A DNA stretch of 64,000 bases from Mesorhizobium sp. B2-1-8 (GCF_006442545.2 NZ_CP083952.1:4069501-4133500); one strand, 5' to 3'; shown: positions 1 to 8,704, counted from the first letter of the stretch. Made by a program: numbers and translations. Notes: generated by a model from the sequence alone, not told the origin.

Positions 1-693
1 GGAGCGGAACGACAGCATCATCACCGACGAACGGTTGAGGTTGCGCGCCACGTAGGCAAAGAAAGGCAGGGAGACGATCAGCAGCCCCGCCATGACCGCC
101 TCGACCGGCATCCACAAGTTCACCCCTGTGTAGCCAACGAGCGCCACGGGAACGGCAAAAGTGGCCAGCAGGGCGCCGCTCAGCGACGACGCCATGACTG
201 CGGTCGCCGCCATGGCGACCAGGAGGACCACGGCTTTGACCACCTGGAACTGGTCGACCTGACATGTGTCGCAGCCCAGCCAGACGAACAAGGCCCAACC
301 GAGACCGCACAGAAAATGGCCTACCAGGAATTCCCTTCGCGTTTGCAAGGGGTTGAGCTCGGAAGCTTCCGTACGCTCGATGCGCCGCGCCATGAAGACG
401 ACTATTGTATAGCAGGTGAGTGTAAACAACGCCCAGAGCCCGATCTCATTGCCGACACCGGCCAGACGACCGGCCGCGGCGATCGCCAGGACGAGCAGCG
501 GGATGACCACGGCGCCGCTTGTCATGGCCTGGGCGTGGAGCTTCAGCAGTTCGCGGTCGAAATCGGGATTGCCGGCCTGCTGCGAAAGACGGTCGCGCGT
601 CTTGCGCACCGCGCGCGCGACATCGCTGTTGCGATGCCGTTTCCTGCGGTCCACAATGAACTTGTCCGCTGTGTTCGAGCGTTGCAAGGGCAT
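1..693 (-). CDS. Membrane N-terminal part of a probable sensor kinase (partial)
   Basis: The gene starts with ATG at 693 and stays open for 231 codons to the window edge, so the C-terminal part is missing. The first 50 residues are charged (many Arg and Lys). They are followed by about six hydrophobic segments arranged in pairs (roughly residues 58-76, 84-100, 125-140, 150-165, 168-185 and 195-212). A basic amphipathic head followed by a six-helix membrane domain is typical of rhizobial sensor histidine kinases or GGDEF proteins, whose catalytic domains would lie beyond the edge. No catalytic motif is visible here, so the function is inferred from architecture only. The thermonuclease gene is transcribed divergently 76 bases away. 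Confidence 0.6.
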   Translation of the reverse strand, partial: MPLQRSNTADKFIVDRRKRHRNSDVARAVRKTRDRLSQQAGNPDFDRELLKLHAQAMTSGAVVIPLLVLAIAAAGRLAGVGNEIGLWALFTLTCYTIVVFMARRIERTEASELNPLQTRREFLVGHFLCGLGWALFVWLGCDTCQVDQFQVVKAVVLLVAMAATAVMASSLSGALLATFAVPVALVGYTGVNLWMPVEAVMAGLLIVSLPFFAYVARNLNRSSVMMLSFRS

Positions 694-769
694 CAAAAGC
701 TTCAATTTATGCGCGCAGCGATTTCAAGGTGTTAAGCTACGTTCGAATGATTAACCAACCGTTTGCCAT

Positions 770-1393
770 ATGAGCCGTTCCTGGTCGCCGAGGTCGCGCC
801 CGCGGTACGCGGCACCACGCCCGAGAGGCCTGTGGCGCAAGCTGCTGGACTACGGGCTGGCCGTCATCATTCTGGGGCTGCTGATCCTGCTTGCGGCGCG
901 TCTTGACCGGGTGGAGACACGCAAGACGCAAGGTACGGCCATCATCAATGACGGCGATTCGATCACGCTCGGCGCCGAGCGCATCCGCATGCGCGGCATC
1001 GACGCTCCGGAATACACCCAGACCTGCCGCAAGAACGGCGCCGATTATGCCTGCGGTACGCTGGCGCGCCAGTCACTGGTGCGGCTGATCGCCGGCAGGC
1101 CGGTCGCCTGCAGCGGCTGGCAGCGCGATCGCTACGGCCGGTTGCTTGGCGACTGCAAGGCCGGCGGCACCGACCTCAACCGCGCCCAGGTCGAGGCCGG
1201 CTGGGCCGTCGCCTATGGCGACTTCGAAGGCGAGGAAGCGACCGCGCGCGCGGCAAGGGTCGGCATCTGGGCGGGTACGTTCGACCAGCCGCAGGACTGG
1301 CGCGACAGCCACCACGGCGGGGTCGTGGAGCGAAAACATGGCACGCTGGCGTCGATCGGCGACGCGGCGCGCGAGATAATTCGCTTCTGGTGA
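770..1393 (+). CDS. Membrane-anchored thermonuclease (SNase-like) protein
   Basis: The product has 207 residues. A basic N-terminus (residues 1-25) precedes one hydrophobic segment (about 27-43), which looks like a membrane anchor or uncleaved signal. The rest is a staphylococcal nuclease-type OB fold: DGDSI at 61-65 (calcium-binding region), RGIDAPE at 75-81 with the first catalytic Arg, and RDRYGR at 119-124 with the second. These are the hallmark motifs of the family, which cleaves DNA and RNA phosphodiester bonds with Ca2+. The anchor suggests action in the periplasm. It stands divergent to the probable kinase gene. The substrate in vivo is unknown. Confidence 0.88.
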   Translation: MSRSWSPRSRPRYAAPRPRGLWRKLLDYGLAVIILGLLILLAARLDRVETRKTQGTAIINDGDSITLGAERIRMRGIDAPEYTQTCRKNGADYACGTLARQSLVRLIAGRPVACSGWQRDRYGRLLGDCKAGGTDLNRAQVEAGWAVAYGDFEGEEATARAARVGIWAGTFDQPQDWRDSHHGGVVERKHGTLASIGDAAREIIRFW

Positions 1394-1426
1394 AGCGTTT
1401 CTGGCGGAACGAAAAGGAGGATCGAA

Positions 1427-2038
1427 ATGAAGCTGTTCGACGGCGGTCGTGCGCCCAACCCACGGCGGGTTCGCGTTTTCCTCGCAGAGAAGGGGATCAC
1501 GGTTCCGTTGGTGCCCGTCGACATGGGCGCGCTGGAACACAAGCAGCAGTCGGTCAGTTCGCGCAATCCGCTGCAGCGCCTGCCGGTTCTCGAACTCGAT
1601 GATGGCACCATCCTCACCGAATCCGTCGCCATCTGCCGCTATTTCGAGGAGCTTTATCCCGAGCCGGCATTGTTCGGGCGCGGCGCGCTTGGCAAGGCGC
1701 AGGTCGAGATGTGGCAGAGGCGGATGGAGTTCAACCTGCTCAGCAGCGTCACGCAGGCTTTCCGCCACATCCATCCGGCCATGAAGGAATGGGAAATCCC
1801 GCAGATTCCCGAATGGGGCGAGGCCAACAAGCCGAAGGCGCTGGAGTTTCTCAGGCTGCTGGACGCTGAACTGGGCAGCCGCGAATTCGCCGCCGGCGAC
1901 AGCTATTCGATTGCCGATATCACCGGCATGATCGCGATCGACTTCATGAAGCCGGCACGCATCAAGGTGCCGGAGGAATGCACCAATGTGCTGCGTTGGC
2001 ATCACGCCGTCTCCAGCCGGCCGAGTGCCGCCGCTTGA
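1427..2038 (+). CDS. Glutathione S-transferase family protein
   Basis: The product has 203 residues with the two-domain GST layout. An N-terminal thioredoxin-like half (about 1-80) contains the glutathione-binding TESVAICRY segment near residues 64-72, and the C-terminal half is all-helical and carries the conserved SIADI N-capping motif near 165. Members conjugate or reduce substrates with glutathione in the cytoplasm. A good ribosome binding site (aaggagg) lies at 1413-1419, seven bases before the ATG. The stop codon overlaps the start of the next gene, so the two are probably translated together. The exact substrate cannot be told. Confidence 0.9.
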   Translation: MKLFDGGRAPNPRRVRVFLAEKGITVPLVPVDMGALEHKQQSVSSRNPLQRLPVLELDDGTILTESVAICRYFEELYPEPALFGRGALGKAQVEMWQRRMEFNLLSSVTQAFRHIHPAMKEWEIPQIPEWGEANKPKALEFLRLLDAELGSREFAAGDSYSIADITGMIAIDFMKPARIKVPEECTNVLRWHHAVSSRPSAAA

Positions 2039-2652
2039 GCGTCGAACTGGACAGGTTCGCCGAGACGGTCCGCGCTTGCCGCATCTGCGTCGACGATCCC
2101 ATCGGCAAGCCGCTGCCCCACGAGCCGCGTCCGGTGCTGCGACCATCCTCCAGCGCCCGCATACTGATCGCCAGCCAGGCCCCGGGAACCAAGGTGCACC
2201 TGTCGGGCATGCCCTTCACGGATGCGTCCGGCGACCGCCTGCGCAACTGGCTCGGTGTGACCAGCGACGAATTCTACGACATCGAGAAATTCGCCATCGT
2301 GCCGATGGGCTTCTGCTTTCCCGGACAGAATGCCAAGGGTAGCGACTTGCCGCCGAGGCGTGAGTGCGCCCCTGCCTGGCGCGCGCCCTTGATGGCGTCT
2401 ATGCCGCAGATCGACCTGGTGCTGACGATCGGCATCTATGCGCAGACCTGGCACATGGGCGCGGCGCGGCGCGCCTCGCTGACGGAAACGGTGATGAACT
2501 GGCGCGCCATCTGGGAGAATTCTGTCGGCCCCAAAGTGCTGCCACTGCCACATCCATCCTGGCGCAACACTGGCTGGTTGAAGCAGAATCCGTGGTTTGA
2601 AACGGATTTGCTGCCTTTTCTGCGGTCGGAAATCCGCTATCGCCTCGGTTAG
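2035..2652 (+). CDS. Fe-S uracil-DNA glycosylase family protein
   Basis: Counting from TTG at 2035, which overlaps the GST stop (ttga), the product has 205 residues. The glycosylase motifs are visible: SQAPG with a following GMPF (47-61) for the active-site loop and HPS at 173-175 for the DNA-inserting loop. Cysteines at 15 and 18 (CxxC) and at 94 and 111 (C-x16-C) fit the four ligands of the iron-sulfur cluster of family 4/5-type uracil-DNA glycosylases, which excise uracil from DNA. An in-frame ATG at 1978 lies deep inside the GST gene and would add 19 unconserved-looking residues, so the TTG is preferred. The start is the main uncertainty. Confidence 0.8.
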   Translation: MSVELDRFAETVRACRICVDDPIGKPLPHEPRPVLRPSSSARILIASQAPGTKVHLSGMPFTDASGDRLRNWLGVTSDEFYDIEKFAIVPMGFCFPGQNAKGSDLPPRRECAPAWRAPLMASMPQIDLVLTIGIYAQTWHMGAARRASLTETVMNWRAIWENSVGPKVLPLPHPSWRNTGWLKQNPWFETDLLPFLRSEIRYRLG

Positions 2653-2760
2653 GCATTCAGCAAGAAACCACTCGCTTTCGGCATGGGTAGCAGAATTTCT
2701 TTCTTGTGAATGGCCCAAATAAAAGGGAATATAGCGAAACTATTCCACCAGGAGCCTCCG

Positions 2761-3252
2761 ATGGACCGCCTTGACCGAAAAATTCTCCGCCTTCTGCAGG
2801 AGGACGCGACGCTCGCGGTCGCCGACGTTGCCAAGAAAGTCGGCCTGTCGACCACACCGTGCTGGCGGCGCATCCAGAAGCTGGAGGAGGAGGGCGTCAT
2901 CAAGCGGCGCGTCGCCATTCTCGACCACGAAAAGGTCAATGTGCGTGTGACCGTCTTCGTGTCGATCCGCACCAATTCGCACAGCCATGAATGGCTGCGC
3001 CGGTTCTCCGAGGTCATCCAGGAATTTCCCGAGGTGGTCGAATTCTACCGCATGAGCGGCGACGTCGATTACCTCTTGCGCGTCGTGGTGCCCGACATCG
3101 CCGCCTACGACGCCTTCTACAAACGGCTGATCGCCAAGATCGAGATCCGTGACGTGTCGTCGTCCTTCGCCATGGAGCAGATCAAGTACACGACCGAAAT
3201 CCCGCTCGACTACATGGTGCTGGACAAGGAGTCGGGCGCGAACGCCGCCTGA
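2761..3252 (+). CDS. Lrp/AsnC family transcriptional regulator
   Basis: The product has 163 residues with the classic Lrp plan: an N-terminal helix-turn-helix beginning MDRLDRKILRLLQ, with the recognition segment around VGLSTTPCWRRIQKLE (37-52), and a C-terminal RAM (ligand-binding) domain ending in a typical KYTTEIPL strand. The start is fixed by the aggag site at 2751-2755; a longer reading frame from 2710 has no such site. Members bind DNA as dimers or octamers and respond to amino acids. The target is unknown; its neighbours are not amino-acid genes on the same strand, although an amino-acid importer lies 3 kb downstream on the other strand. Confidence 0.93.
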   Translation: MDRLDRKILRLLQEDATLAVADVAKKVGLSTTPCWRRIQKLEEEGVIKRRVAILDHEKVNVRVTVFVSIRTNSHSHEWLRRFSEVIQEFPEVVEFYRMSGDVDYLLRVVVPDIAAYDAFYKRLIAKIEIRDVSSSFAMEQIKYTTEIPLDYMVLDKESGANAA

Positions 3253-3261
3253 TCCCGCCGG

Positions 3262-3825
3262 TCAATTTTTCTTCTTGTTGAGGAAACTCCAGGGCGAGTT
3301 CACCGGCAATACGACGGAGTCCGGAACCGTGTCGACGCCCACGACATCGGCCTTGCGCACGGTATAACCGGACTGGATGACGCTGGCGCCGTCGAGAATG
3401 AACAGCTGGCTTTTCTCCATGTCCGGCTTCAGGGCACCGGTAATGGCGACCGGCTGGTAGGCTTCCGACATCTTGTAGGGACGGGCAGGCGTGACCAGCA
3501 CGATCTGGTTGGGAGGCGGCGTCGGCATGTGGCTGCAAGCACCCGTCCACGGCACCAGCAGGAACTGATAGACGAGGTCGCCGTCGCGGTCGACCGGCAA
3601 TGCATAGCCGGCTAATTGTATCGTTTTGTCCTGCAGGGCAACCGACAGCGTCTCGCCATGATCCGGCAGTTTCGCCGCGATCATCGGCAGACCGGCGTCT
3701 TCGGCAACTGCCTGGGTTGCCGGACGCAGGTCCTTCCAGAAAATGTGCGTGGTCTCGGCCGAAGCACCTGCGGTGGAGAGAGCAAGCGCGGCCGCGAGCG
3801 CCAGGATCGAAGTGAAATGGTTCAT
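3262..3825 (-). CDS. Secreted DUF3299 family protein
   Basis: The product has 187 residues starting MNHFTSILALAAALAL, a clear signal peptide probably cut after ASA near residue 23. The mature part contains the DUF3299 signature region, with LAGYALPVDRDG followed by VPWTGACSHMPTPPPNQ (about 95-125), including a conserved Cys-His pair. The family is periplasmic, found widely in Proteobacteria, and has no established function; the Cys-His segment hints at metal binding, which is inference. The start at 3825 is chosen because it begins the signal peptide; an upstream start at 3846 adds only seven residues. It runs convergent to the Lrp gene, nine bases away. Confidence 0.82.
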   Translation of the reverse strand: MNHFTSILALAAALALSTAGASAETTHIFWKDLRPATQAVAEDAGLPMIAAKLPDHGETLSVALQDKTIQLAGYALPVDRDGDLVYQFLLVPWTGACSHMPTPPPNQIVLVTPARPYKMSEAYQPVAITGALKPDMEKSQLFILDGASVIQSGYTVRKADVVGVDTVPDSVVLPVNSPWSFLNKKKN

Positions 3826-3928
3826 GGCCGCGTCCTTTGCGGACAAGTAGAGACGCCGCTGTCGGTGGCGTCAATGCTCGAGCCACATCACATGTCGGCG
3901 AGAACCGGCCGCAGCACCCCTCGCCCTG

Positions 3929-4633
3929 TCAGATTTTTCTGGCGACGAGGCGTTCGTGCGTTTTGGCATGCGAAAGTTCTTTCACCGCATCCTTGCCGAT
4001 CCAGCGTGCCGTCTTGTCGGTGGAGTTGGCAAGTCTGTTCGCCAGCGCAAGGGCAGGGCCATGCAAACTCATCGACCGTTTGCCGATCTGCCGCAGCGCC
4101 CAGTTGACCGCTTTCCTGACGAAATTGCGTTCATCGCGGGAATGAGATTCGATCAAGGGCAGATAGCCCTGGAAAATCGTGTCCGGTTCCTTTTTTAAAT
4201 GCACGGCTGCCCATGCCAGCATGGCGAAGGCAGTGCGGCGGACGAATTCGCGCTCGTCGGCGGCAAACTCTTCGACCAGTTGGCGCCAGAACGGCGTGTC
4301 CACGAACAGGTCGGAGACCGCGTCGACGATCTCCCAGGAATCGAAATCGCCAGCCCAGCGGCGGCACTCTTCGATGCCGATCTTTTTCGGCTCGCCGGTG
4401 AAGGCCGCCATCAGCCGCGCCTCGCGAATGCCGCTGTCCCAAAGCGCCAGGGCTCGCTCATGGTTGCGCTTCACCTTGCGTGCCAAGGGTCGTAAATCCG
4501 CATTGCCGATGCCGAGCGCGGTCGCGGTGTTGATGCCGAACCGCGCCATGCCGGTGCAGTTTTCCATGGTTCCGATCGAACGCAGATGGGCGACGATATC
4601 CTGCGCGGTCCAATTCGGAGCGGGCAGGGACAT
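3929..4633 (-). CDS. alkD: DNA alkylation repair protein, AlkD family
   Basis: The product has 234 residues made almost wholly of HEAT-like helices. It has the AlkD signatures: SGIREARLMA (67-76), DSWEIVDAV (98-106) and the RNFVRKAVNWALRQIGKR block (169-186). Trp100, Asp104 and Trp178 sit at a constant offset of nine from Trp109, Asp113 and Trp187 of Bacillus cereus AlkD, the residues that trap and hydrolyse N3/N7-alkylated purines, so the catalytic set looks intact. It follows the dehydrogenase gene by only six bases on the same strand and is probably cotranscribed with it, although the two functions are unrelated. Confidence 0.9.
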   Translation of the reverse strand: MSLPAPNWTAQDIVAHLRSIGTMENCTGMARFGINTATALGIGNADLRPLARKVKRNHERALALWDSGIREARLMAAFTGEPKKIGIEECRRWAGDFDSWEIVDAVSDLFVDTPFWRQLVEEFAADEREFVRRTAFAMLAWAAVHLKKEPDTIFQGYLPLIESHSRDERNFVRKAVNWALRQIGKRSMSLHGPALALANRLANSTDKTARWIGKDAVKELSHAKTHERLVARKI

Positions 4634-4639
4634 CGGCGC

Positions 4640-5509
4640 CTACTTCTCCAGCCGGGCCAGCAACGAGGACGTGTCCCAGCGTTTACCGCCCATCGCCTGC
4701 ACGTCCTTGTAGAACTGGTCGACAAGCGCGGTCACGGGCAATCTGGCGCCATTGCGGTCGGCTTCCGCCAGGCAGATGCCGAGATCCTTGCGCATCCAGT
4801 CGACGGCGAAACCGAAATCATATTTTCCGGCGTTCATGGTCTTGTGCCGGTTTTCCATCTGCCAGGAGCCGGCGGCACCCTTGGAAATCACCTCGATCAC
4901 CTTTTCGATGTCGAGCCCGGCCTTCTTGCCGAAATGGATGCCTTCCGACAGTCCCTGCACCAGTCCGGCGATGCAGATCTGGTTGATCATCTTGGTGAGC
5001 TGGCCGGCACCAGCCGACCCCATCAGCCCGACCATACGGGCATAGGCGTCGATGACCGGCCTGGCCCTGTCGAACGCAGCCTCGTCGCCACCGACCATGA
5101 CGGTCAGCACGCCGTTCTCGGCGCCGGCCTGGCCACCGGAGACCGGTGCGTCGAGAAATGAGAACCCGCCCGATTGCGCGGCTTGCGCCAGTTCGCGCGC
5201 GACTTCGGCCGAAGCCGTGGTGTTGTCGATGAAGACCGAACCCTTCTTCATCGATTTGAAGGCGCCGTCCGGGCCTGTCGTCACCGAGCGCAAATCGTCG
5301 TCGTTACCGACACAGGAAAAGACGAAATCCTTGCCCTCGGCGGCCTGGGCCGGCGTCGGGGCAAAGTTGCCGCCATGTTGAGCGACCCATTGTTCGGCTT
5401 TGGCGCTTGTGCGGTTGTAGACGGTGACGTCGTGGACGCCCTTGTTCTTCAGGTGTCCGGCCATGGGATAGCCCATGACGCCAAGACCGAGAAATGCCAC
5501 CGATGCCAT
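4640..5509 (-). CDS. NAD(P)-dependent beta-hydroxyacid dehydrogenase (HIBADH family)
   Basis: The product has 289 residues. The N-terminal Rossmann fold carries GLGVMG at 8-13. The substrate-binding motif APVSGG lies at 121-126. The catalytic lysine is K173 within GAGQLTKMINQ, with N176 also conserved. These are the four hallmark elements of the 3-hydroxyisobutyrate/tartronate-semialdehyde reductase/glyoxylate reductase family. The exact hydroxyacid cannot be read from sequence. The ATG at 5509 begins the conserved MASVAFLGLG; the reading frame is open further upstream but crosses the neighbouring permease region. It lies between the amino-acid importer and alkD. Confidence 0.88.
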   Translation of the reverse strand: MASVAFLGLGVMGYPMAGHLKNKGVHDVTVYNRTSAKAEQWVAQHGGNFAPTPAQAAEGKDFVFSCVGNDDDLRSVTTGPDGAFKSMKKGSVFIDNTTASAEVARELAQAAQSGGFSFLDAPVSGGQAGAENGVLTVMVGGDEAAFDRARPVIDAYARMVGLMGSAGAGQLTKMINQICIAGLVQGLSEGIHFGKKAGLDIEKVIEVISKGAAGSWQMENRHKTMNAGKYDFGFAVDWMRKDLGICLAEADRNGARLPVTALVDQFYKDVQAMGGKRWDTSSLLARLEK

Positions 5510-5634
5510 GCCTTGTCCTTCCGACGGAAATAGAGATTTCAGCTGCGGAAGCTCTAGGCCATGCGACGAATTCGTCAAGGCGCGCACCGCCGCATCGACT
5601 GGTACAGGCCGATCAGGAACGGTTCGGCGATGCC

Positions 5635-6459
5635 TCAGCGATGCAGATGGATGGTGATCCGGCGTTCGATCCATTCGACGCCGTGGCGCAGGATCTCGAC
5701 CATCACCAGATAGACGATGGCGACCCAGACATAGGCCTGGAAATCGAAGGATTTGGCGTAGGCGAGCTTCGCGTTGCCCATGAGGTCGTAGACGGTAATG
5801 ATGGCGACGATGGCCGAAGCCTTGATCATCAGAACCAGTTCGTTGCCGTAGGGGCGCAAAGCCACGATGAACGCCTGCGGCAGGACAACCTTGCGCAGCG
5901 TCTGCAGCTTGTGCAGGCCGAGCGAGGCGGCTCCTTCCCATTGGCCCCTGGGCACGCTTTCGATGGCGCCGCGCAGGATCTCGGCCTGATAGGCGGCGGT
6001 GTTGAGCGCAAAGGCGAAGACGCCGCAGTTGAAGGCCTCGCGGAAGAACCACCACAGCCCGACGGATTCAAGCTGCAGCCGGAAAGAGCCCAGGCCATAG
6101 TAGACGAGGTAGACTTGGACCAGCAGTGGCGTGCCGCGGAAGAAATAGACGTAGCAGTAGGCAAGGCCGGACAGGAACCGGTTCTTCGACATGCGGCCAT
6201 AGGTGACGGGCAGCGAAAAGATCGCACCGGCAACCATCGAAATCGCGACGAGAGACAGCGTGGTCCAGAGTCCCTGCAGATAGGCAGGCGCATATCTGGC
6301 AAAGAACTCGCCGTTCCAGGCATAGACGAGATAGGCGAGGATACCGAGGCCGAAGAGAATCCAGAGGCCGACGAGCGCGTAACCGACGATACGGGTGCGC
6401 GGCCAGCCGCGAGCCTGCGGTGGCGGTCGGTCAACTGAAATAGCTTGGCTGACGCTCAT
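5635..6459 (-). CDS. Polar amino-acid ABC transporter permease (HisM type)
   Basis: The product has 274 residues: an N-terminal membrane helix (about 30-50), then the BPD_transp_1 core with roughly five helices. The EAA loop that contacts the ATPase is recognisable as GAIESVPRGQWEGAASLGL. It belongs to the HisMQ-type permeases of importers for basic or polar amino acids in the inner membrane. Its ATG overlaps the stop of the other permease by four bases (ATGA), so the two are coupled. No ATP-binding gene follows; the next gene is a dehydrogenase. Confidence 0.92.
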   Translation of the reverse strand: MSVSQAISVDRPPPQARGWPRTRIVGYALVGLWILFGLGILAYLVYAWNGEFFARYAPAYLQGLWTTLSLVAISMVAGAIFSLPVTYGRMSKNRFLSGLAYCYVYFFRGTPLLVQVYLVYYGLGSFRLQLESVGLWWFFREAFNCGVFAFALNTAAYQAEILRGAIESVPRGQWEGAASLGLHKLQTLRKVVLPQAFIVALRPYGNELVLMIKASAIVAIITVYDLMGNAKLAYAKSFDFQAYVWVAIVYLVMVEILRHGVEWIERRITIHLHR

Positions 6460-7172
6460 CGTGCCTCTCTCCGCCCCAGCGAGCGCAAGATGAACCCGGT
6501 CGCGATCGATGACAGGATCGCCAGAGCGAGGAAAACCAGCGCGGCCACGCTGTAGAACAGGAAGGCGTGTTTCGTGACACGCGCGGCCACGCCGGCGTTG
6601 CGCAAGGTTTCGGCGAGGTTGACGACCGAGACCAAGGCGGTGTCCTTGAGCAGGCTGAGCCAGCAATTCTCGAGGCCGGGAAAGGCGATGCGCAGCAGCT
6701 GAGGCAGGATTACCTTGCGCATGGTCAGCCACGTCGACAGGCCGATCGCGTAGCCGCCTTCATACTGGCCCTTCGGAATGGCGCGAAAGGCGGAAAGAAA
6801 CACCTCGCTAGCATAGGAAGAAAAGATCAGCGACAGCACGATCATGCCGGCGATGAAGCTGTCGACGTCGATCGTCGCCTCGGGCTTGAAGAGGCGGATG
6901 ACGTATTGCAGCAGGATGGGCATGCCGAAGAAGAACAGGAACAGCGTCACCAGTTCCGGCAGGCCGCGAAACACGGTGGTGTAGATGTTGGCGGCCACCC
7001 GCAGCGACGGTTCTTCGGACTGCTTGGCCCAGGCGACGAAAAAGCCGATCGTCAAGCCGATCGGCAGCGTTGCAAGCGCAAGCGCGATGGTGACCAACGC
7101 GCCATATGCAATATCGTCACTCCAGCCCTCCGGTCCCCAACTGAGCAGTGTCCATATGCTTTGGGCTGGCAT
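6456..7172 (-). CDS. Polar amino-acid ABC transporter permease (HisQ type)
   Basis: The product has 238 residues with about five membrane helices and an EAA loop (FRAIPKGQYEGGYAIGL) that docks on an ATPase subunit. It is the partner of the overlapping HisM-type permease; together they form the inner-membrane channel of an amino-acid importer. It lies downstream of the binding-protein gene on the same strand, with a strong hairpin in the 78-base gap, so expression relative to the binding protein is probably lower. Confidence 0.92.
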   Translation of the reverse strand: MPAQSIWTLLSWGPEGWSDDIAYGALVTIALALATLPIGLTIGFFVAWAKQSEEPSLRVAANIYTTVFRGLPELVTLFLFFFGMPILLQYVIRLFKPEATIDVDSFIAGMIVLSLIFSSYASEVFLSAFRAIPKGQYEGGYAIGLSTWLTMRKVILPQLLRIAFPGLENCWLSLLKDTALVSVVNLAETLRNAGVAARVTKHAFLFYSVAALVFLALAILSSIATGFILRSLGRREAR

Positions 7173-7209
7173 TGACTGGTCTTATCCCCACGGCTCTCCC
7201 GAGATGAAT

Positions 7210-7238
7210 AAGGCGACAGGGGATCCCCCTGCCGCCTT
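7210..7238 (-). promoter_or_regulatory. Intergenic hairpin between binding protein and permease genes
   Basis: Thirteen-base arms (7210-7222 and 7226-7238) pair with one mismatch around a three-base loop. No clear run of T follows on the minus strand (ttattc), so a partial terminator or an mRNA stabiliser is more likely than a full stop. Such hairpins after binding-protein genes are known from his and mal operons and raise binding-protein levels over permeases. Its role here is inferred. Confidence 0.5.
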
Positions 7239-7250
7239 GGCAATAGACTA

Positions 7251-8036
7251 TCAGGACTCGGCGCCGTAGACGTCGAACTTGAAGTACTTGTCGTTGATTT
7301 CCTTGTATTTTCCGTTGGCGCGGATCGCGTCGATGGCGGAATTCAGCTTGTTGACCAGGTCGGTCTCGCCCTTTCGAACGGCGATGCCGGCCCCAGGCCC
7401 AAAAATTTCGACCGGTTGCGGCGAGGGCTGACCGAGGATCTTGCAGCAGGCTCCGTCAGGCGAATCGAGCCACTGCTGCAGCACGACGATATCGTCCTCG
7501 ATGGCATCGAGGCGGCCGTTGGCGAGATCAGCCTGTTCCTCGGGGCTGCTCGGATAGCCCTTGACGGTGCTGTCGGTATAGGTCTTCGAGGCATAGTTGA
7601 AATGGGTGGTCGTGGTGGCGACACCGATACTCTTGCCGGCAAGGTCTTCCTTGGTCACGCCCTTGAGCGGCGAATCCTTCGGCACGGCGATTGCAGACGG
7701 CGTGTTGTAGTATTTGTGCGAGAAGTCGACCTTCTCCTTCCTCTCCGGCGTGATCGACATCGAGGCGACGATCGCGTCGAACTTGCCGGCCTGAAGTGCG
7801 GGAATGATGCCGTCCCAGTCCTGGGCGACGAAGGTGCACTTGACCTTCATTTCATCGCAAAGCGCCTTGGCGATGTCGATGTCGAAGCCGACAAGCTGGC
7901 CATCGGCGGTGAGGTTGTTGAATGGGGGGTAGGCGCCTTCGGTACCGATCCTCAGGGTCTTTTCCTGGGCCTGGGCTACGCCGAGCGTCAGCAGCGCAGC
8001 CGATGCGGCGAGCGCGATACGCAGTGCAATACGCAT
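7251..8036 (-). CDS. Amino-acid ABC transporter periplasmic binding protein (Lys/Arg/Orn-like)
   Basis: The product has 261 residues. A signal peptide (1-23, ending AQAQ) precedes a family 3 solute-binding domain that opens with LRIGTEGAYPPFNN and contains GFDIDIAKALCDEM, the family signature. GIIPALQAGKFDAIVASMSI and TPERKEKVDFSHKYYNTP are typical of HisJ/ArgT-like proteins for lysine, arginine, ornithine or histidine. It delivers substrate in the periplasm to the two permeases encoded downstream. The specificity is inferred from resemblance only. The required ATPase must come from elsewhere in the genome. Confidence 0.92.
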   Translation of the reverse strand: MRIALRIALAASAALLTLGVAQAQEKTLRIGTEGAYPPFNNLTADGQLVGFDIDIAKALCDEMKVKCTFVAQDWDGIIPALQAGKFDAIVASMSITPERKEKVDFSHKYYNTPSAIAVPKDSPLKGVTKEDLAGKSIGVATTTTHFNYASKTYTDSTVKGYPSSPEEQADLANGRLDAIEDDIVVLQQWLDSPDGACCKILGQPSPQPVEIFGPGAGIAVRKGETDLVNKLNSAIDAIRANGKYKEINDKYFKFDVYGAES

Positions 8037-8194
8037 GATAGTCCTCTCTTTATGGTCCCGGCCGTCGTTCCGAAACGGCTCTGTGGGGCGGTGCTTTTGA
8101 CCGCCCGCTGGGCCGATACTCCCACTCTTTCCAAGAAAAAAGCAACTGCAAAACCGTCAAAATCGGCAATGGGATACTGCCGTTACGTTACAGC

Positions 8195-8704
8195 TCAAGC
8201 AACGAGTCCGGTCGTGCGCTCGATGAAGTCGGCTATGGATTCTGCGTCGTCGAGGTCGAACACCGGCAGGCTCTCGTCGGTGACGGCGAAATCCGCGGCG
8301 ACAGCGACAATATTGGGATCAGCCGCTGAAAGCGGCGTCCGGTCCTTCGCTTCCAGCCGCCTCGTTTCGATCTTGCGGTGGGGTTCGCGCTTGTAGCCTT
8401 CGACCAGCACGATGTCGCACGGGGCGAGCCGCGAGAGGATGGCGTCCAGCGGCGGCTCTTGCTCGCCGCGCAACTCGTGCATCAACGCCCAGCGATTGCC
8501 CGATACGATCGCAACCTCGGTTGCGCCGGCCTGCCGATGGCGGAAGCTGTCGGCGCCCGGCTTGTCGATGTCGAAATCATGATGGGCATGTTTGACCGTC
8601 GAGACCTTCCAGCCGCGCCGCACAAGCTCCGCGACCAGCTTTTCCGTCAGTGTGGTCTTGCCGGAGTTTTTCCAGCCGGTGATGCCGAAGATGCGTCTGT
8701 TCAT
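8195..8704 (-). CDS. mobB: Molybdopterin-guanine dinucleotide biosynthesis adapter MobB
   Basis: The product has 169 residues with a P-loop GWKNSGKT at 10-17, the TVKHAHHDFDID segment (36-47) and the LVEGYKREP motif (about 99-107), all characteristic of MobB GTPases. MobB assists MobA in attaching GMP to molybdopterin or in loading apo-enzymes, in the cytoplasm. The start overlaps the mobA stop by four bases, so the pair is coupled, as in many Proteobacteria. Confidence 0.95.
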   Translation of the reverse strand: MNRRIFGITGWKNSGKTTLTEKLVAELVRRGWKVSTVKHAHHDFDIDKPGADSFRHRQAGATEVAIVSGNRWALMHELRGEQEPPLDAILSRLAPCDIVLVEGYKREPHRKIETRRLEAKDRTPLSAADPNIVAVAADFAVTDESLPVFDLDDAESIADFIERTTGLVA

